The position numbers were made by a program, and so were the translations under genes. Below are positions 1 through 8,352 of a stretch of DNA of 64,000 bases, in pieces (the first letter of the stretch is position 1; every line of letters begins with the position of its first letter). The notes below the pieces were generated by a model. It saw only the letters and a list, made by a program, of their open reading frames with translations, was not told where the DNA came from and searched no databases. The DNA is from Anaerolineae bacterium (GTDB lineage: Bacteria > Chloroflexota > Anaerolineae > Aggregatilineales > Phototrophicaceae). The stretch is from NCBI GenBank assembly GCA_022820665.1, contig JAJEFB010000025.1, positions 89,041 to 153,040 on the forward strand, read 5' to 3'.

Positions 1-842
1 TGGACCTGTTTTCAGTAAGCCAGGACCATCCGGGCACCTACGATCCGATACCCCATGCCGGACAATTGGCTATAGCGCCTCCTGCGCTTGTACAAACAGT
101 CATGAATCAGGCTGAGGCGAGCCAGCCCTTCCGGGTCGATGGCTTCCGTGGATTGGGGGGGAATTTCGGCAGTCTATACGGCTTGATGGATATGCGCGGG
201 ATTAGTCCGCTCTTTTTGGAGGGTCCCTACCAAATCATCCATCGAGATTATGTGAACAATCCTTTAGCCTGGGAATTATTCGCGGTCAAATTCGTCTATA
301 GCGGATCGGAAACGCTGTCAGTCCCCTCGACCGTGGTCGCGGCTGGAAATGATAGCGAGGGCACGGTCTACGCGCATCTGCTTGATGACCCGCGCCCCTT
401 CGTCCACTTGGTAAACCACGCCGACGTGGTCGACAGCGACGGCTTCGCCCGGGCACTGATGGACGACCCGCGCTACGACCCGCGCAGCAAAGTCGTTTTG
501 CACAGCGCGCCCAACCTGGATCTTCCCAATCATCAGACAACCGGAACCGCCATAGTCAAATCCTACCAAGAGGAAGAAATCGTCATCGAAGTGGACAGCG
601 TCGACAACGCCATACTTACCATTGCCCAGCCTCATTACGTTGGATGGACCGCGCAACTGAACGGCCGGCCGGTGGAAATCCTGCGCGCCTATGGCGGTTT
701 GAGCGCTGTGGAGATCCCGGCAGGTCAAGTTTCGCTGCAATTGCGCTACAATCCGCTGAGTTACGCAATTGGCTTCGTCCTGAGCGCGATCGCCTGGCTA
801 AGCCTCGCTTTGCTCACTGTCGTCAAATTGCTCCGGAGGTAA
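1..842 (+). CDS. YfhO-family membrane protein, C-terminal part (5' end outside window)
   Basis: The frame of position 3 is open from the window edge to the TAA at 840-842, so only about 280 C-terminal residues are visible and the TTG at 66 is not the true start. The soluble segment contains the pattern HYVGWTAQLNGRPVEI followed by a short beta-rich stretch, which matches the extracytoplasmic tail of YfhO-type polytopic proteins (GT-C-like membrane proteins implicated in glycosylation of surface polymers). One last hydrophobic helix and a basic LLRR tail end the protein. The next gene starts 3 nt downstream, so the two are probably one surface-polysaccharide operon. Family assignment is by motif recognition; the substrate cannot be told. 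Confidence 0.7.
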   Translation, partial: DLFSVSQDHPGTYDPIPHAGQLAIAPPALVQTVMNQAEASQPFRVDGFRGLGGNFGSLYGLMDMRGISPLFLEGPYQIIHRDYVNNPLAWELFAVKFVYSGSETLSVPSTVVAAGNDSEGTVYAHLLDDPRPFVHLVNHADVVDSDGFARALMDDPRYDPRSKVVLHSAPNLDLPNHQTTGTAIVKSYQEEEIVIEVDSVDNAILTIAQPHYVGWTAQLNGRPVEILRAYGGLSAVEIPAGQVSLQLRYNPLSYAIGFVLSAIAWLSLALLTVVKLLRR

Positions 843-845
843 ATA

Positions 846-2318
846 TTGGCGCGGGTCAACTCTCTGCAAATCTGGATCAGTCGGGTCAAAAGCAGCCACT
901 ACTGGATCGCGGTCGGATTCGCCCTGGGCGCGCTCGCGACATTGATTGGCTTCATGATCGCCCTCGTAGGACCCTTCCTGACGCTGGTGGCGCTATTTGG
1001 CATATTGGCGGGTCTTTATGTCATCACCGATATCCGCGTCGCGCTCTACGCCATCATTGTCACATTGCTGCTCTTGCCATTTGGCGTCTTCCCGGTCAAG
1101 ATCGCGATTACGCCCACCCTCCTGGATTTAGCCATGGGCGGATTCTTGCTGGTTTATTTGTTCCAGTGGATGACTGGCCGGCGGGAAACTCTGCGCCTGT
1201 CGCCCGTGCACGCCTTCGTCGCCGTGTACGTCATGTGGTTGATTTTCACCTTCGCCCTGGGCTTGCGACATGCCATGCCCACGCCGGCAAATATCCGGCA
1301 GTTTGCGGAGACCCTGCTTAGCATCGGCATGGTCTTCATCCTTTCCGATCTGCTGCGCGATCCGAAGACTTTGCGCCGCTTGGTCCTGGTGATTGTTCTG
1401 ACAATCGGTCTCCAAGCCCTGATCGCCATTGCGCTCTTGGTCGCGCCAGATACCATCGCCGAAGCCCTGTTGGTTCAGCTCTCACGAATCGGCTATCCGG
1501 ATGGTGGCGTCATCCGATACATTGAAGACAATCCCGCTTTCGGCGAAAGAGCCATCGGCACCTGGGTCGATCCCAACGCGCTCGGAGGCATCCTGGCGGC
1601 CGCGGCGCTCGTGATAGCCCCGCAGATCGTCTCCAGGGCGCCCGTCATTTCAAAGCGCTGGTTGACTTTCGCTATCTTTGGGGCTGTTGCGCTGGCACTG
1701 TACCTGACCTCGTCGCGGGCATCGCTGCTGGCTCTGGCTTGCGGCCTGCTATTCATCGCTCTAATTCGCTATCGCCGGATGCTGCCCGTCCTGCTCATTG
1801 GCGTGGTCGCCTTCGTTTTGCTGCCGCAAACACAAGGTTATCTGGATCGATTGCTGCAGGCTTTCCAGGGCGCTGATCTGGCTACACAAATGCGGATTGG
1901 GGAATGGACCGATTCCCTCACGCTAATCGGGCGCTATCCCTTGGTCGGCGTTGGCTTTACCGGAACGCCCGAAATCGATATCTATACCGACGTCGCCAAC
2001 ATGTACTTGATCATGGCAAACCAAATTGGGCTAACAGGCGTCGCAATCTTTCTGTCGACCATGGCTGCGGTTTTTGTTTATGGCCATCTGGCTTGGCGTC
2101 ACGCCAAGAACCAGCCAGACTTCACAGCGATTCACCTTGGCTACCACGCCGCCCTGCTCACGGCGCTTGTCAATGCCGTCGCTGACCTTTACTTTTTTCG
2201 ACTCGACTTTCAGTCTTCAATCACCTGGTTCTGGCTCGTCGTCGCCCTGTGCCTGGCGAGTTCTCGGCTGGCGCTGGAAAGAAACTCGGCAGTAACAGAA
2301 GTAGAACCAACTAAGTAA
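846..2318 (+). CDS. O-antigen ligase / Wzy-type polymerase family membrane protein
   Basis: A 490-residue polytopic protein with at least ten hydrophobic helices. A large extracytoplasmic loop precedes the motif YPLVGVGFTGTPE, typical of the Wzy_C/WaaL family that joins or polymerises lipid-linked glycans on the outer face of the membrane. The TTG start at 846 is chosen because a perfect Shine-Dalgarno GGAGGT lies at 835-840, inside the end of the upstream YfhO-like gene. The last codons and the stop (TAA 2316-2318) lie in the left terminal repeat of a MITE-like element, so the C-terminus may have been altered by that insertion. Which glycan it handles is unknown. Confidence 0.8.
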   Translation: MARVNSLQIWISRVKSSHYWIAVGFALGALATLIGFMIALVGPFLTLVALFGILAGLYVITDIRVALYAIIVTLLLLPFGVFPVKIAITPTLLDLAMGGFLLVYLFQWMTGRRETLRLSPVHAFVAVYVMWLIFTFALGLRHAMPTPANIRQFAETLLSIGMVFILSDLLRDPKTLRRLVLVIVLTIGLQALIAIALLVAPDTIAEALLVQLSRIGYPDGGVIRYIEDNPAFGERAIGTWVDPNALGGILAAAALVIAPQIVSRAPVISKRWLTFAIFGAVALALYLTSSRASLLALACGLLFIALIRYRRMLPVLLIGVVAFVLLPQTQGYLDRLLQAFQGADLATQMRIGEWTDSLTLIGRYPLVGVGFTGTPEIDIYTDVANMYLIMANQIGLTGVAIFLSTMAAVFVYGHLAWRHAKNQPDFTAIHLGYHAALLTALVNAVADLYFFRLDFQSSITWFWLVVALCLASSRLALERNSAVTEVEPTK

Positions 2319-2467
2319 TGAGAAATTCGCGCCAGCTAACCCCATCCCCCGGCCCCTTCCATTTCGGACGCATCCGAAGTAGAAGGGGAGTTTCGCACAA
2401 CGCGAGCAAGTCTCCCCCATTGCAATGGGGAAGATTTAGAGGGGGTTAAATTTGCATGACTTACTTG
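2308..2467. mobile_element. MITE-like structured element 1
   Basis: Non-coding, strongly structured block. The left end (2308-2320, CAACTAAGTAATG) and the right end (2452-2467, complement CAAGTAAGTCATGCAA) form imperfect terminal inverted repeats. Inside are a second inverted pair (TAACCCC at 2337, GGGGTTA at 2442), a nested hairpin (CCCCTTC/GAAGGGG enclosing TTCGGA-CGCA-TCCGAA) and a perfect 16-bp palindrome, CCCCATTGCAATGGGG. The same two end sequences recur around 63579-63592 and 63731-63746 with different contents between them. No transposase is encoded. I read it as a non-autonomous element; the exact borders and target duplication are not certain. Confidence 0.55.
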
Positions 2468-2616
2468 GAATCACTGAGAAGACGGATTAAGCCAGAGCAA
2501 TCCGCCATTGCATTAACGGGCCAGTTGCAATAAAATGCCGGACGACAACTGAATGATAGCTTTCCGCTTCGCGCAAATCGTTGACGCGAGGCTGCGATCC
2601 GAGGAAAGGAACTTAG

Positions 2617-2937
2617 ATGAGAGACTATGAACTCACGTTCATCGTGCGTACCCTCGCCACCGACGAAGAAGTCAACCAAGCCATTGATCAAGTCATAAGT
2701 TATATCGAACAGGGCAATAACGGCACCGTTAACAGCGTCGATCGCAAGCTCTTTGGACGGCGTCGCCTTGCCTATGAAATTGACGGTCAGCGAGAGGGAC
2801 ACTACGTCGTAGTCAAAGCCGCGATCAAGGCTGAACATATCAACGAATTGGAAACCGAACTTAAGCTCTTTGATCCGGTGCTGCGCTATTTGCTGGTCCG
2901 CGACGAGAGCAAGAAAGCGCAAGCGAAACCGCAATAG
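2617..2937 (+). CDS. rpsF: 30S ribosomal protein bS6
   Basis: 106 residues, the normal length for bS6, which binds 16S rRNA in the platform of the small subunit as a pair with bS18. It starts MRDYELTFIV, the conserved first beta strand, and contains the typical GRRRLAYEIDGQREGHY region. The ATG at 2617 has a good purine-rich ribosome site (AGGAAAGGA, about 2602-2610). rpsR follows 91 nt downstream. The usual ssb gene between rpsF and rpsR is absent here. Confidence 0.95.
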   Translation: MRDYELTFIVRTLATDEEVNQAIDQVISYIEQGNNGTVNSVDRKLFGRRRLAYEIDGQREGHYVVVKAAIKAEHINELETELKLFDPVLRYLLVRDESKKAQAKPQ

Positions 2938-3028
2938 CTATGACAGTTGAAAATCCAGTCTTGAGATCGCGGCGGCAAGCGTTTGATCAGCCACTTGAAA
3001 CGAAATCTAGCGAAAGAGACAGAGAACT

Positions 3029-3346
3029 GTGAGCGAGCAGCAATCAAGCAACAGGAATACAAGCGCCTCGGGTCAGAGCCAACAACGTCGTGGCGGATTT
3101 CGACGCGGCGGTTTTTCGCGCGGGCGGCCCAGGGGGAGAAGGCGTCGGGGCAAGACCACCTATTGCCCGAAGGGCAAGTGCTTCGACTACAAGGACCTGG
3201 ACACTATTTCGCGCTATGTCAGCGAAAGCGGCAAGATCAAGCCGCGGCGCCAGACAGGCAATTGCTCGCGCTGCCAACGTGAGCTCGCGCGAGAAATAAA
3301 ACGCGCGCGCCACCTAGCTCTGCTGCCCTATGTCGTGGCTGACTAG
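3029..3346 (+). CDS. rpsR: 30S ribosomal protein bS18, Cys-rich form
   Basis: 105 residues starting at GTG 3029. The core from about residue 45 is canonical bS18 ([20 protein letters not shown], then [19 protein letters not shown]). Four cysteines (46, 51, 79, 82) are arranged as CPKGKC and CSRC, so this is the zinc-binding type rather than the cysteine-free type. The N-terminal extension (residues 20-40) is a basic RGG/RGR-rich tail, longer than in many bS18 proteins. It pairs with bS6 encoded just upstream. No rplI or ssb accompanies it. Confidence 0.95.
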   Translation: MSEQQSSNRNTSASGQSQQRRGGFRRGGFSRGRPRGRRRRGKTTYCPKGKCFDYKDLDTISRYVSESGKIKPRRQTGNCSRCQRELAREIKRARHLALLPYVVAD

Positions 3347-3437
3347 CCGGCTGTTCCTAAGCGTATCGGGGTGCGTAGAGAGCAGCGCGACGACGTGAAT
3401 TGCCAAATAGACACCAGGTTGAGGAGTTAGCACGCTA

Positions 3438-4766
3438 ATGTCGAAGAAGACACAGACGACGGGCTTGCCGAAGCGGCGGCGACGCCGGGCGGCGCCTGCA
3501 GCCGCCATCGACAGCGAGGCCCCGCAAAACCAGGCTGATTCCGACTACAAGAGTCGAGCTGAAAGAGAAGCGCGGCTGCAACGGCTCGCCATCCGGGTCG
3601 TCGTCGGCATCATCGCCATCCTTGCTGTTGTAGTTGCCATTGCCTTTGCGGTTGAGCAACTCTTCATCCCCAATCAAGTGCTCGCGGTCGTGAATGGCGA
3701 AAACATCACCGTGCGGCAGTTTCGCGAAGAATACAACCTGGAACGCGCCCGCTTGCGCTTGCAACTCAATCAAATCCAGAATTCCGGATTCGATTTGCAG
3801 CAACTTGCGCAACAAGAGCCCTACCGAACCTGGATCAACGAAGTCAACGTCCCGGATCAGCTAGGACTGCGCGTGATCAATGATATGGTGGACGATCGCC
3901 TGGTCGCGCAGGAGGCCGCCGCCCGCAACATCTCCGTCAGTGGCGATGCCATAGAAAAGGAAATCCAAGATTTCTTTGGCTTCGACCCCACCGCAGTGGC
4001 GTTGATCGGCGTCGATCCAACGGAAACGCCCGAACCGACCGTCACGCCAACACCCTTCGTTTCGCCGACGCCAACCGCCATTCCAACCATGACCGCCACG
4101 CCTACCCCGGGTGAAGTTGACGAGTCCGGGCAAGAAACCGATCCAACTGTGACGCCGCAACCCACCGTTGTTGAACCGACATTAAGCGCCGAGGACATGC
4201 GCGAGAACTTCCAGGAAAGCCAGGACAGTTATCGCTCATTCTTGTCGATTAACGGAATCGCCGATGAAACCATCGACGCCTTCTTCGAGCGAATGGCTTT
4301 GCAAGCGCTTTTGGCGGAGGACCTGGTTGGCGCGGAAGGCATGCTGCTATACGCCGACCTGCGGCATATCCTGGTTGAAACGGAAGCAGAGGCAGAATCG
4401 GCACTGGGCGCCCTGCGCGCTGGCGAGTCCTTCGCCGATTTGGCGCGCGCCATATCCACCGATCCCGGCAGCGGCGCCCGCGGCGGCGAGTTGGGCGAGA
4501 CCTTCGTTGGCAATTATGTGCCGGAGTTTCGCAAAGCCATCGAAGACGCCGAAATCGGAGAACTTGTCGGGCCCGTACAAAGTGAGTTCGGCTATCATAT
4601 ACTGCAAGTTCGCAGCAAAGACGAGCGCGCTGACGAAGAGTTTTCTGGCCAATTGGAGCGAGCAAAACAACGGGAATTGGAGCTTTTTGTCGAGAACTTG
4701 CGCGAGCAAAAAGCCGACCAGTACGAGATATATGACAGTTGGTTGAATTACATCCCTCGCGGCTAA
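3438..4766 (+). CDS. Membrane-anchored parvulin-type peptidyl-prolyl isomerase (SurA/PrsA-like)
   Basis: 442 residues. A basic cytoplasmic N-terminus (KRRRRR) is followed by one membrane helix at about 51-72, a SurA_N-like helical part starting VLAVVNGENITVRQF, and then a long Thr/Pro-rich linker at about 190-245 with many TPTP repeats. The C-terminal rotamase domain is at about 308-405: the ADLRHILVETEAEA start, then SFADLARAISTDPGSGARGG and FGYHILQV, all hallmarks of parvulins. It should fold exported proteins on the outer face of the membrane. The Thr/Pro linker inside the chaperone part is unusual and could be a glycosylated spacer. A strong hairpin follows the stop codon. Confidence 0.88.
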   Translation: MSKKTQTTGLPKRRRRRAAPAAAIDSEAPQNQADSDYKSRAEREARLQRLAIRVVVGIIAILAVVVAIAFAVEQLFIPNQVLAVVNGENITVRQFREEYNLERARLRLQLNQIQNSGFDLQQLAQQEPYRTWINEVNVPDQLGLRVINDMVDDRLVAQEAAARNISVSGDAIEKEIQDFFGFDPTAVALIGVDPTETPEPTVTPTPFVSPTPTAIPTMTATPTPGEVDESGQETDPTVTPQPTVVEPTLSAEDMRENFQESQDSYRSFLSINGIADETIDAFFERMALQALLAEDLVGAEGMLLYADLRHILVETEAEAESALGALRAGESFADLARAISTDPGSGARGGELGETFVGNYVPEFRKAIEDAEIGELVGPVQSEFGYHILQVRSKDERADEEFSGQLERAKQRELELFVENLREQKADQYEIYDSWLNYIPRG

Positions 4767-4807
4767 GATCTCTCCTGTTCACAACTCGGTATCCTGTCCA
4801 TACGTAT

Positions 4808-4835
4808 AAGGCAGAGGGCTAAGCCCTCTGCCTTT
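4808..4835 (+). terminator. Intrinsic terminator-like hairpin after the PPIase gene
   Basis: A perfect 12-bp stem (4808-4819 with 4823-4834) closed by a 3-nt TAA loop. The T-tract is short, since the Ts belong partly to the stem. It lies 41 nt after the PPIase stop codon and before the FHA gene, so it probably separates the two transcripts. Confidence 0.6.
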
Positions 4836-4884
4836 GCGTTACTCAGACATGCGAGACGAACTATTCCTAAATCAGTGGCTCGAC

Positions 4885-4890
4885 TATAAT
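4885..4890 (+). promoter_or_regulatory. Consensus -10 box placed for a leaderless mRNA
   Basis: TATAAT at 4885-4890 matches the sigma70-type -10 consensus exactly and ends only 6 nt before the ATG at 4897. Transcription would therefore begin at or within a base of the start codon. No Shine-Dalgarno sequence precedes that ATG, which fits a leaderless transcript. No good -35 box is visible at 4862-4867. Confidence 0.5.
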
Positions 4891-4896
4891 TCGAGC

Positions 4897-5667
4897 ATGG
4901 GAAACAAGCCGCTGGACATACTGGAATCGCAACTGGAAGCCCTGATCGAAGGCGCATTCGCGCGCATTTTCCACAAGCATTTAAGCGCGCGAGATCTATC
5001 TATTCTGATTGGGCGCGCCATTGAAGATGCCGCAGCGATAAACCAGGAAGCCGATGGAAAGCTTGTTGCGCCAGACAGTTACACCATTCTTTTGCATCCA
5101 GAGACCCGAAAACAGTTCCTCCGCGAATACCCGGATCTCACCCTGCGCTTGGCGAGGCTGGTCGTCGAACAAACACGGCAATCCGGCTATCACCTGAGTC
5201 GTGAGCCCATTGTCTTTATCGAGGAAGACAATGATCTCGCCCTCCATCAGTTCAGAATTACCGCTCAGCACCGGGACGCCGAGCGCTTCGAAACAAAAAA
5301 CATGCGTCCTGTCGATAAAGCGGATTCCGCGTCGAACGAACGACGGCTGATAAGGATCATCGGCAGGGCTGCCCCAATCGAACTGGAGAAGCCCGTCACA
5401 AACATCGGACGAGACGATGACAATGACATTGTCGTCAATGACGCCTATGTCTCGAGGCGTCACCTGCAACTGCGATTTCAAAATGGCGTCCATATCCTCT
5501 TTGACCTTAACAGCCGAGGCGGCACCTATGTCGACAACGTTTCTGTCCAGGAACATCAATTGCGGGATGGAGACCTCATTCGCATTGGCCGTACTGAAAT
5601 GGTCTATAACCGGCACGACGCTCGCCCCGACAAGGGTGGAACGACAAAAATCATAGTCCCGAAATAA
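4897..5667 (+). CDS. FhaA-like protein (DUF3662 + FHA domain)
   Basis: 256 residues from the chosen ATG 4897, which directly follows a consensus -10 box. The upstream in-frame start at 4834 lies in the terminator hairpin and is unlikely. The N-terminal ~120 residues (LDILESQLEALIEGAFARIF) match the DUF3662 domain found in FhaA of actinobacteria. The C-terminus is an FHA phosphothreonine-binding domain: IGRDDDNDIVV, SRRH and SRGGTYV are all present. In actinobacteria such proteins recruit phosphorylated partners to the cell-wall synthesis machinery. The gene is followed by a second FHA gene, and two genes further on by RodA and a PBP-like gene, the same neighbourhood type but without the Ser/Thr kinase and phosphatase genes. 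Confidence 0.85.
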   Translation: MGNKPLDILESQLEALIEGAFARIFHKHLSARDLSILIGRAIEDAAAINQEADGKLVAPDSYTILLHPETRKQFLREYPDLTLRLARLVVEQTRQSGYHLSREPIVFIEEDNDLALHQFRITAQHRDAERFETKNMRPVDKADSASNERRLIRIIGRAAPIELEKPVTNIGRDDDNDIVVNDAYVSRRHLQLRFQNGVHILFDLNSRGGTYVDNVSVQEHQLRDGDLIRIGRTEMVYNRHDARPDKGGTTKIIVPK

Positions 5668-5676
5668 GGCGGCATC

Positions 5677-6132
5677 GTGAGTATCGAAGTCACCGTATTC
5701 CTCTTGCGCCTGCTCAGCAGCCTGATTCTTGCGGGCTTTCTTCTGGCGCTGTTTTACCTGATCTGGCGCAGTCTCAATCAGATGACAGACACTCTCGAAG
5801 CTGAACAGGCGCATTACGCCCGACTAGCCTCAATTGGCGACCAGAATGACGAACATCGCCCCGACAAGAGTTTCGCTCTGCTGCCGATCACGACCCTGGG
5901 CAGATCAGCGAGCAATGCCATCGTCGTCGATGACGAATATGCCAGCGCCCTCCACGCCACGATCGTCTTGGAAGATGGCCGGTGGTGGATAGAAGACCGC
6001 GAGAGCCGCAATGGCACGCAGCTCAATGATCAAAGAATTCAGCAGCCTACAGCCCTGGCTGACGGTGATGAGATCAGTATCGGCCGCTGCAGATACAGAA
6101 TGATTTTGACAAAACAACGATTTACCTCGTAA
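5677..6132 (+). CDS. FhaB-like membrane-anchored FHA protein
   Basis: 151 residues from GTG 5677, 9 nt after the previous gene. One N-terminal membrane helix (about residues 4-28) is followed by a single FHA domain with LGRSASNAIVVDDEY, SALH and SRNGT. This architecture corresponds to FhaB of the actinobacterial fhaA-fhaB-pstP-rodA-pbpA cluster. FHA domains bind phosphothreonine; a kinase partner must be encoded elsewhere, because none is in the window. Confidence 0.83.
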   Translation: MSIEVTVFLLRLLSSLILAGFLLALFYLIWRSLNQMTDTLEAEQAHYARLASIGDQNDEHRPDKSFALLPITTLGRSASNAIVVDDEYASALHATIVLEDGRWWIEDRESRNGTQLNDQRIQQPTALADGDEISIGRCRYRMILTKQRFTS

Positions 6133-6185
6133 CCGTCGCGAATGGCGCGCTTGACAGGGAATAACAAGCGAAAAGGAGTTCAGCA

Positions 6186-7073
6186 ATGGAACAAGTAAAG
6201 ATCGCGGTCATCGGCGGCTCGGGACTCTACAACATGCCAAACATTACAGATGTGGTTGGCGTCGAAGTGGATACGCCCTTCGGTAATCCCAGCGGCATCA
6301 TCAAGATCGGCAGCTTAAGCGGCAAACGCGTCGCCTTTCTGCCTCGTCACGGCGAGGGGCATGTGCTTTCCCCCGCGAGCCTGCCCTATCGCGCGAATAT
6401 TTTCGCCCTCAAAAAACTTGGCGCGCGTTTCATCATCGCGGTTAACGCCGTGGGCTCGCTGCGCGAAGACTTCGCCCCCGGACATATCATCGCGCCCGAC
6501 CAGATCATTGACTATACGATCCACACGCGCTCCCGTTCTTTCTTTGAAACAGGCTTGGTAGCGCACATTTCAGTTGCGGACCCGATGAGCGCCTACCTGC
6601 GCGAAATTATCGCCCATGCCGTAGAAGAGGTCGGCGGCAAAGTCCATCGACGCGGCGTCTTTTTGGTAGAGGATGGACCCCGTTTTGCGACCCGCGCCGA
6701 GAGTCACTTATTCCGCGCCTGGGGTTGCGATCTTATCGGCATGACCAGCGCCCCGGAAGCCTTTCTGGCTCGCGAAGCGGAGATTGACTATGCTTCGCTG
6801 GCTCATGTCACGGACTACGACTGTTGGCGCGAGGAGGAAGAAGCGGTCACCTCGGACATGGTAATTCAGACGCTGTCAAAGAATATCGAGACTGTTAAGA
6901 GAGCGCTGGGGGTGGCGATCGCCAATATCGACGTGGATAAAATTGTCCCCGCGCACACTGCCCTCGACACAGCGCTGGCAACATCGCGCTCGGCAATGGA
7001 TAAGGGGGTGATCGAGAAGCTGCGTCCGATTTTGGCTCGTGTCTTGAATCTTGATGAAACCACAGACCGCTAG
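6186..7073 (+). CDS. mtnP: S-methyl-5'-thioadenosine phosphorylase
   Basis: 295 residues, the usual MTAP length. It cleaves methylthioadenosine with phosphate to adenine and methylthioribose-1-phosphate in methionine salvage. Motifs: GGSGLY at the N-terminus (phosphate site), LPRHGEGH, NAVGSLREDF, and GMTSAPEAFLAREAEIDYAS in the base/ribose pocket. The usual EGP triplet reads DGP (VEDGPRFATRAES), a conservative change. AGGAG lies about 8 nt before the ATG. The rodA gene begins inside its last codons, so it is translationally coupled to a cell-elongation gene; this looks like chance insertion into the fha-rodA-pbpA cluster rather than a functional link. Confidence 0.9.
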   Translation: MEQVKIAVIGGSGLYNMPNITDVVGVEVDTPFGNPSGIIKIGSLSGKRVAFLPRHGEGHVLSPASLPYRANIFALKKLGARFIIAVNAVGSLREDFAPGHIIAPDQIIDYTIHTRSRSFFETGLVAHISVADPMSAYLREIIAHAVEEVGGKVHRRGVFLVEDGPRFATRAESHLFRAWGCDLIGMTSAPEAFLAREAEIDYASLAHVTDYDCWREEEEAVTSDMVIQTLSKNIETVKRALGVAIANIDVDKIVPAHTALDTALATSRSAMDKGVIEKLRPILARVLNLDETTDR

Positions 7074-8352
7074 ACAAGCAAGCGGCTCCTCTACGCGAAG
7101 TCGACAGCAATGGCTGCTGCTTTCGCTTTCGGGAGCCTTCATCGCGACAAATACCCTGGCACTGGCGCTAAGCGTCAGTGCTGAGCAACGTGATTGGATC
7201 GGTCTTGCCCTCTGGATTAGCTGCGCGCTGGTCGGCGGGAAGATTTTGCAGCGCTTTCTGCCGGATCGAGATCCAATTCTGTTTCCTATCGTCATGTTCC
7301 TAAGCGGCTGGGGCTTGCTGGCGATTGCGCGCTTGGCGCCGCCTTTTGCGGATCGACAAGAGATTTGGCTGCTTATCTCAACCGGGGCGATGCTGTTGGT
7401 CGCAGTATTTCCGCATGCGCTGCGCTGGATGCGTTCATACCGGTATATCATTCTGGCCGTCGCATTGGCGCTCATGCTCGCCACCATCGCATTTGGCAGC
7501 AATCCCTCGGGTTTCCCCTTTGCGCCGCGGCTCTGGCTGCGCTTTGGCACAATTTATTTTCAGCCCTCCGAGATGATGAAACTGGTCTTGGTCGCCTTCC
7601 TGGCGAGCTACCTTGGCGAAAGCGCTACGGCATTCAGAATCGCCGGCGAGGATGGCAGCGCAAACGTTCACCTGCCGCGGCTGCTGGGACCAACGGCGCT
7701 GATCTCGGCGCTTTCAGTTGTCATGCTCATTTGGCAGCGCGACCTTGGCGCCGCCATGCTGTTCTTCGTCGTATTCTTGCTCATGTTGTATTTGACAAGC
7801 GGCGACTGGCGCGTGATTGCGGGTGGCGCGGCAATGGTGATTATCGCCGGATTCCTCGCTTATCACTTGTTTGATGTCGTCCGCCTGCGCGTCGATATCT
7901 GGCTGAATCCATGGCCCGAGGCGGATAGCCGCGCCTATCAGATCGTACAGAGCTTGATGGCTTTCAGTTCAGGCGGCCTATTCGGTACGGGCTTGGGTCA
8001 AGGCTCTCCGCTCTATGTGCCGGTAGCGCACTCGGATTTCATATTTGCGGCGCTAGCCGAAGAATGGGGACTGCTTGGCGTCATCAGCGTATTGAGTTGT
8101 TTCGCCGTCTTGACGCTGCGCGGCTTGAGCATCGGGCTGCGGCATTCCACGAGCGCATTTCGCCGGCTCTTCGCGATTGGCTTGTCCACGATGCTGGCCG
8201 CTCAAGCGATCATGATCATGGGAGGCGTGCTCAAGCTCATCCCCTTAACGGGCGTTACCTTGCCCTTCTTCAGTTACGGCGGCAGTTCCTTGCTGGTCAG
8301 CTTCGTTATGATCGGCATGCTGATTCGCCTGTCTGCCGAGGCTCGCCAATGA
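7054..8352 (+). CDS. RodA/FtsW/SpoVE (SEDS) glycosyltransferase homologue
   Basis: 432 residues from ATG 7054 (a TTG at 7051 is also possible), overlapping mtnP by 20 nt and the next gene by ATGA. It is polytopic, with the SEDS motifs WLRFGTIYFQPSEMMKL (about 161-177), QRDLGAAMLFF (228-238) and SDFIFAALAEEWGLLG. SEDS proteins polymerise lipid II into glycan strands together with a class-B PBP. In the long extracellular loop the alignment NPWPEADSRAYQ puts Glu289 where FtsW/RodA normally has the catalytic Asp of NPW-x-D-P-x-G; Asp291 is two residues away. Next to FHA genes and a PBP-like gene this is most like RodA. Confidence 0.88.
   Translation: MKPQTARQASGSSTRSRQQWLLLSLSGAFIATNTLALALSVSAEQRDWIGLALWISCALVGGKILQRFLPDRDPILFPIVMFLSGWGLLAIARLAPPFADRQEIWLLISTGAMLLVAVFPHALRWMRSYRYIILAVALALMLATIAFGSNPSGFPFAPRLWLRFGTIYFQPSEMMKLVLVAFLASYLGESATAFRIAGEDGSANVHLPRLLGPTALISALSVVMLIWQRDLGAAMLFFVVFLLMLYLTSGDWRVIAGGAAMVIIAGFLAYHLFDVVRLRVDIWLNPWPEADSRAYQIVQSLMAFSSGGLFGTGLGQGSPLYVPVAHSDFIFAALAEEWGLLGVISVLSCFAVLTLRGLSIGLRHSTSAFRRLFAIGLSTMLAAQAIMIMGGVLKLIPLTGVTLPFFSYGGSSLLVSFVMIGMLIRLSAEARQ

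Noticed and set aside
2983..3282. 99-codon ORF overlapping rpsR
   Set aside because: Different frame of the rpsR gene with no family features; the rpsR core is unmistakable.
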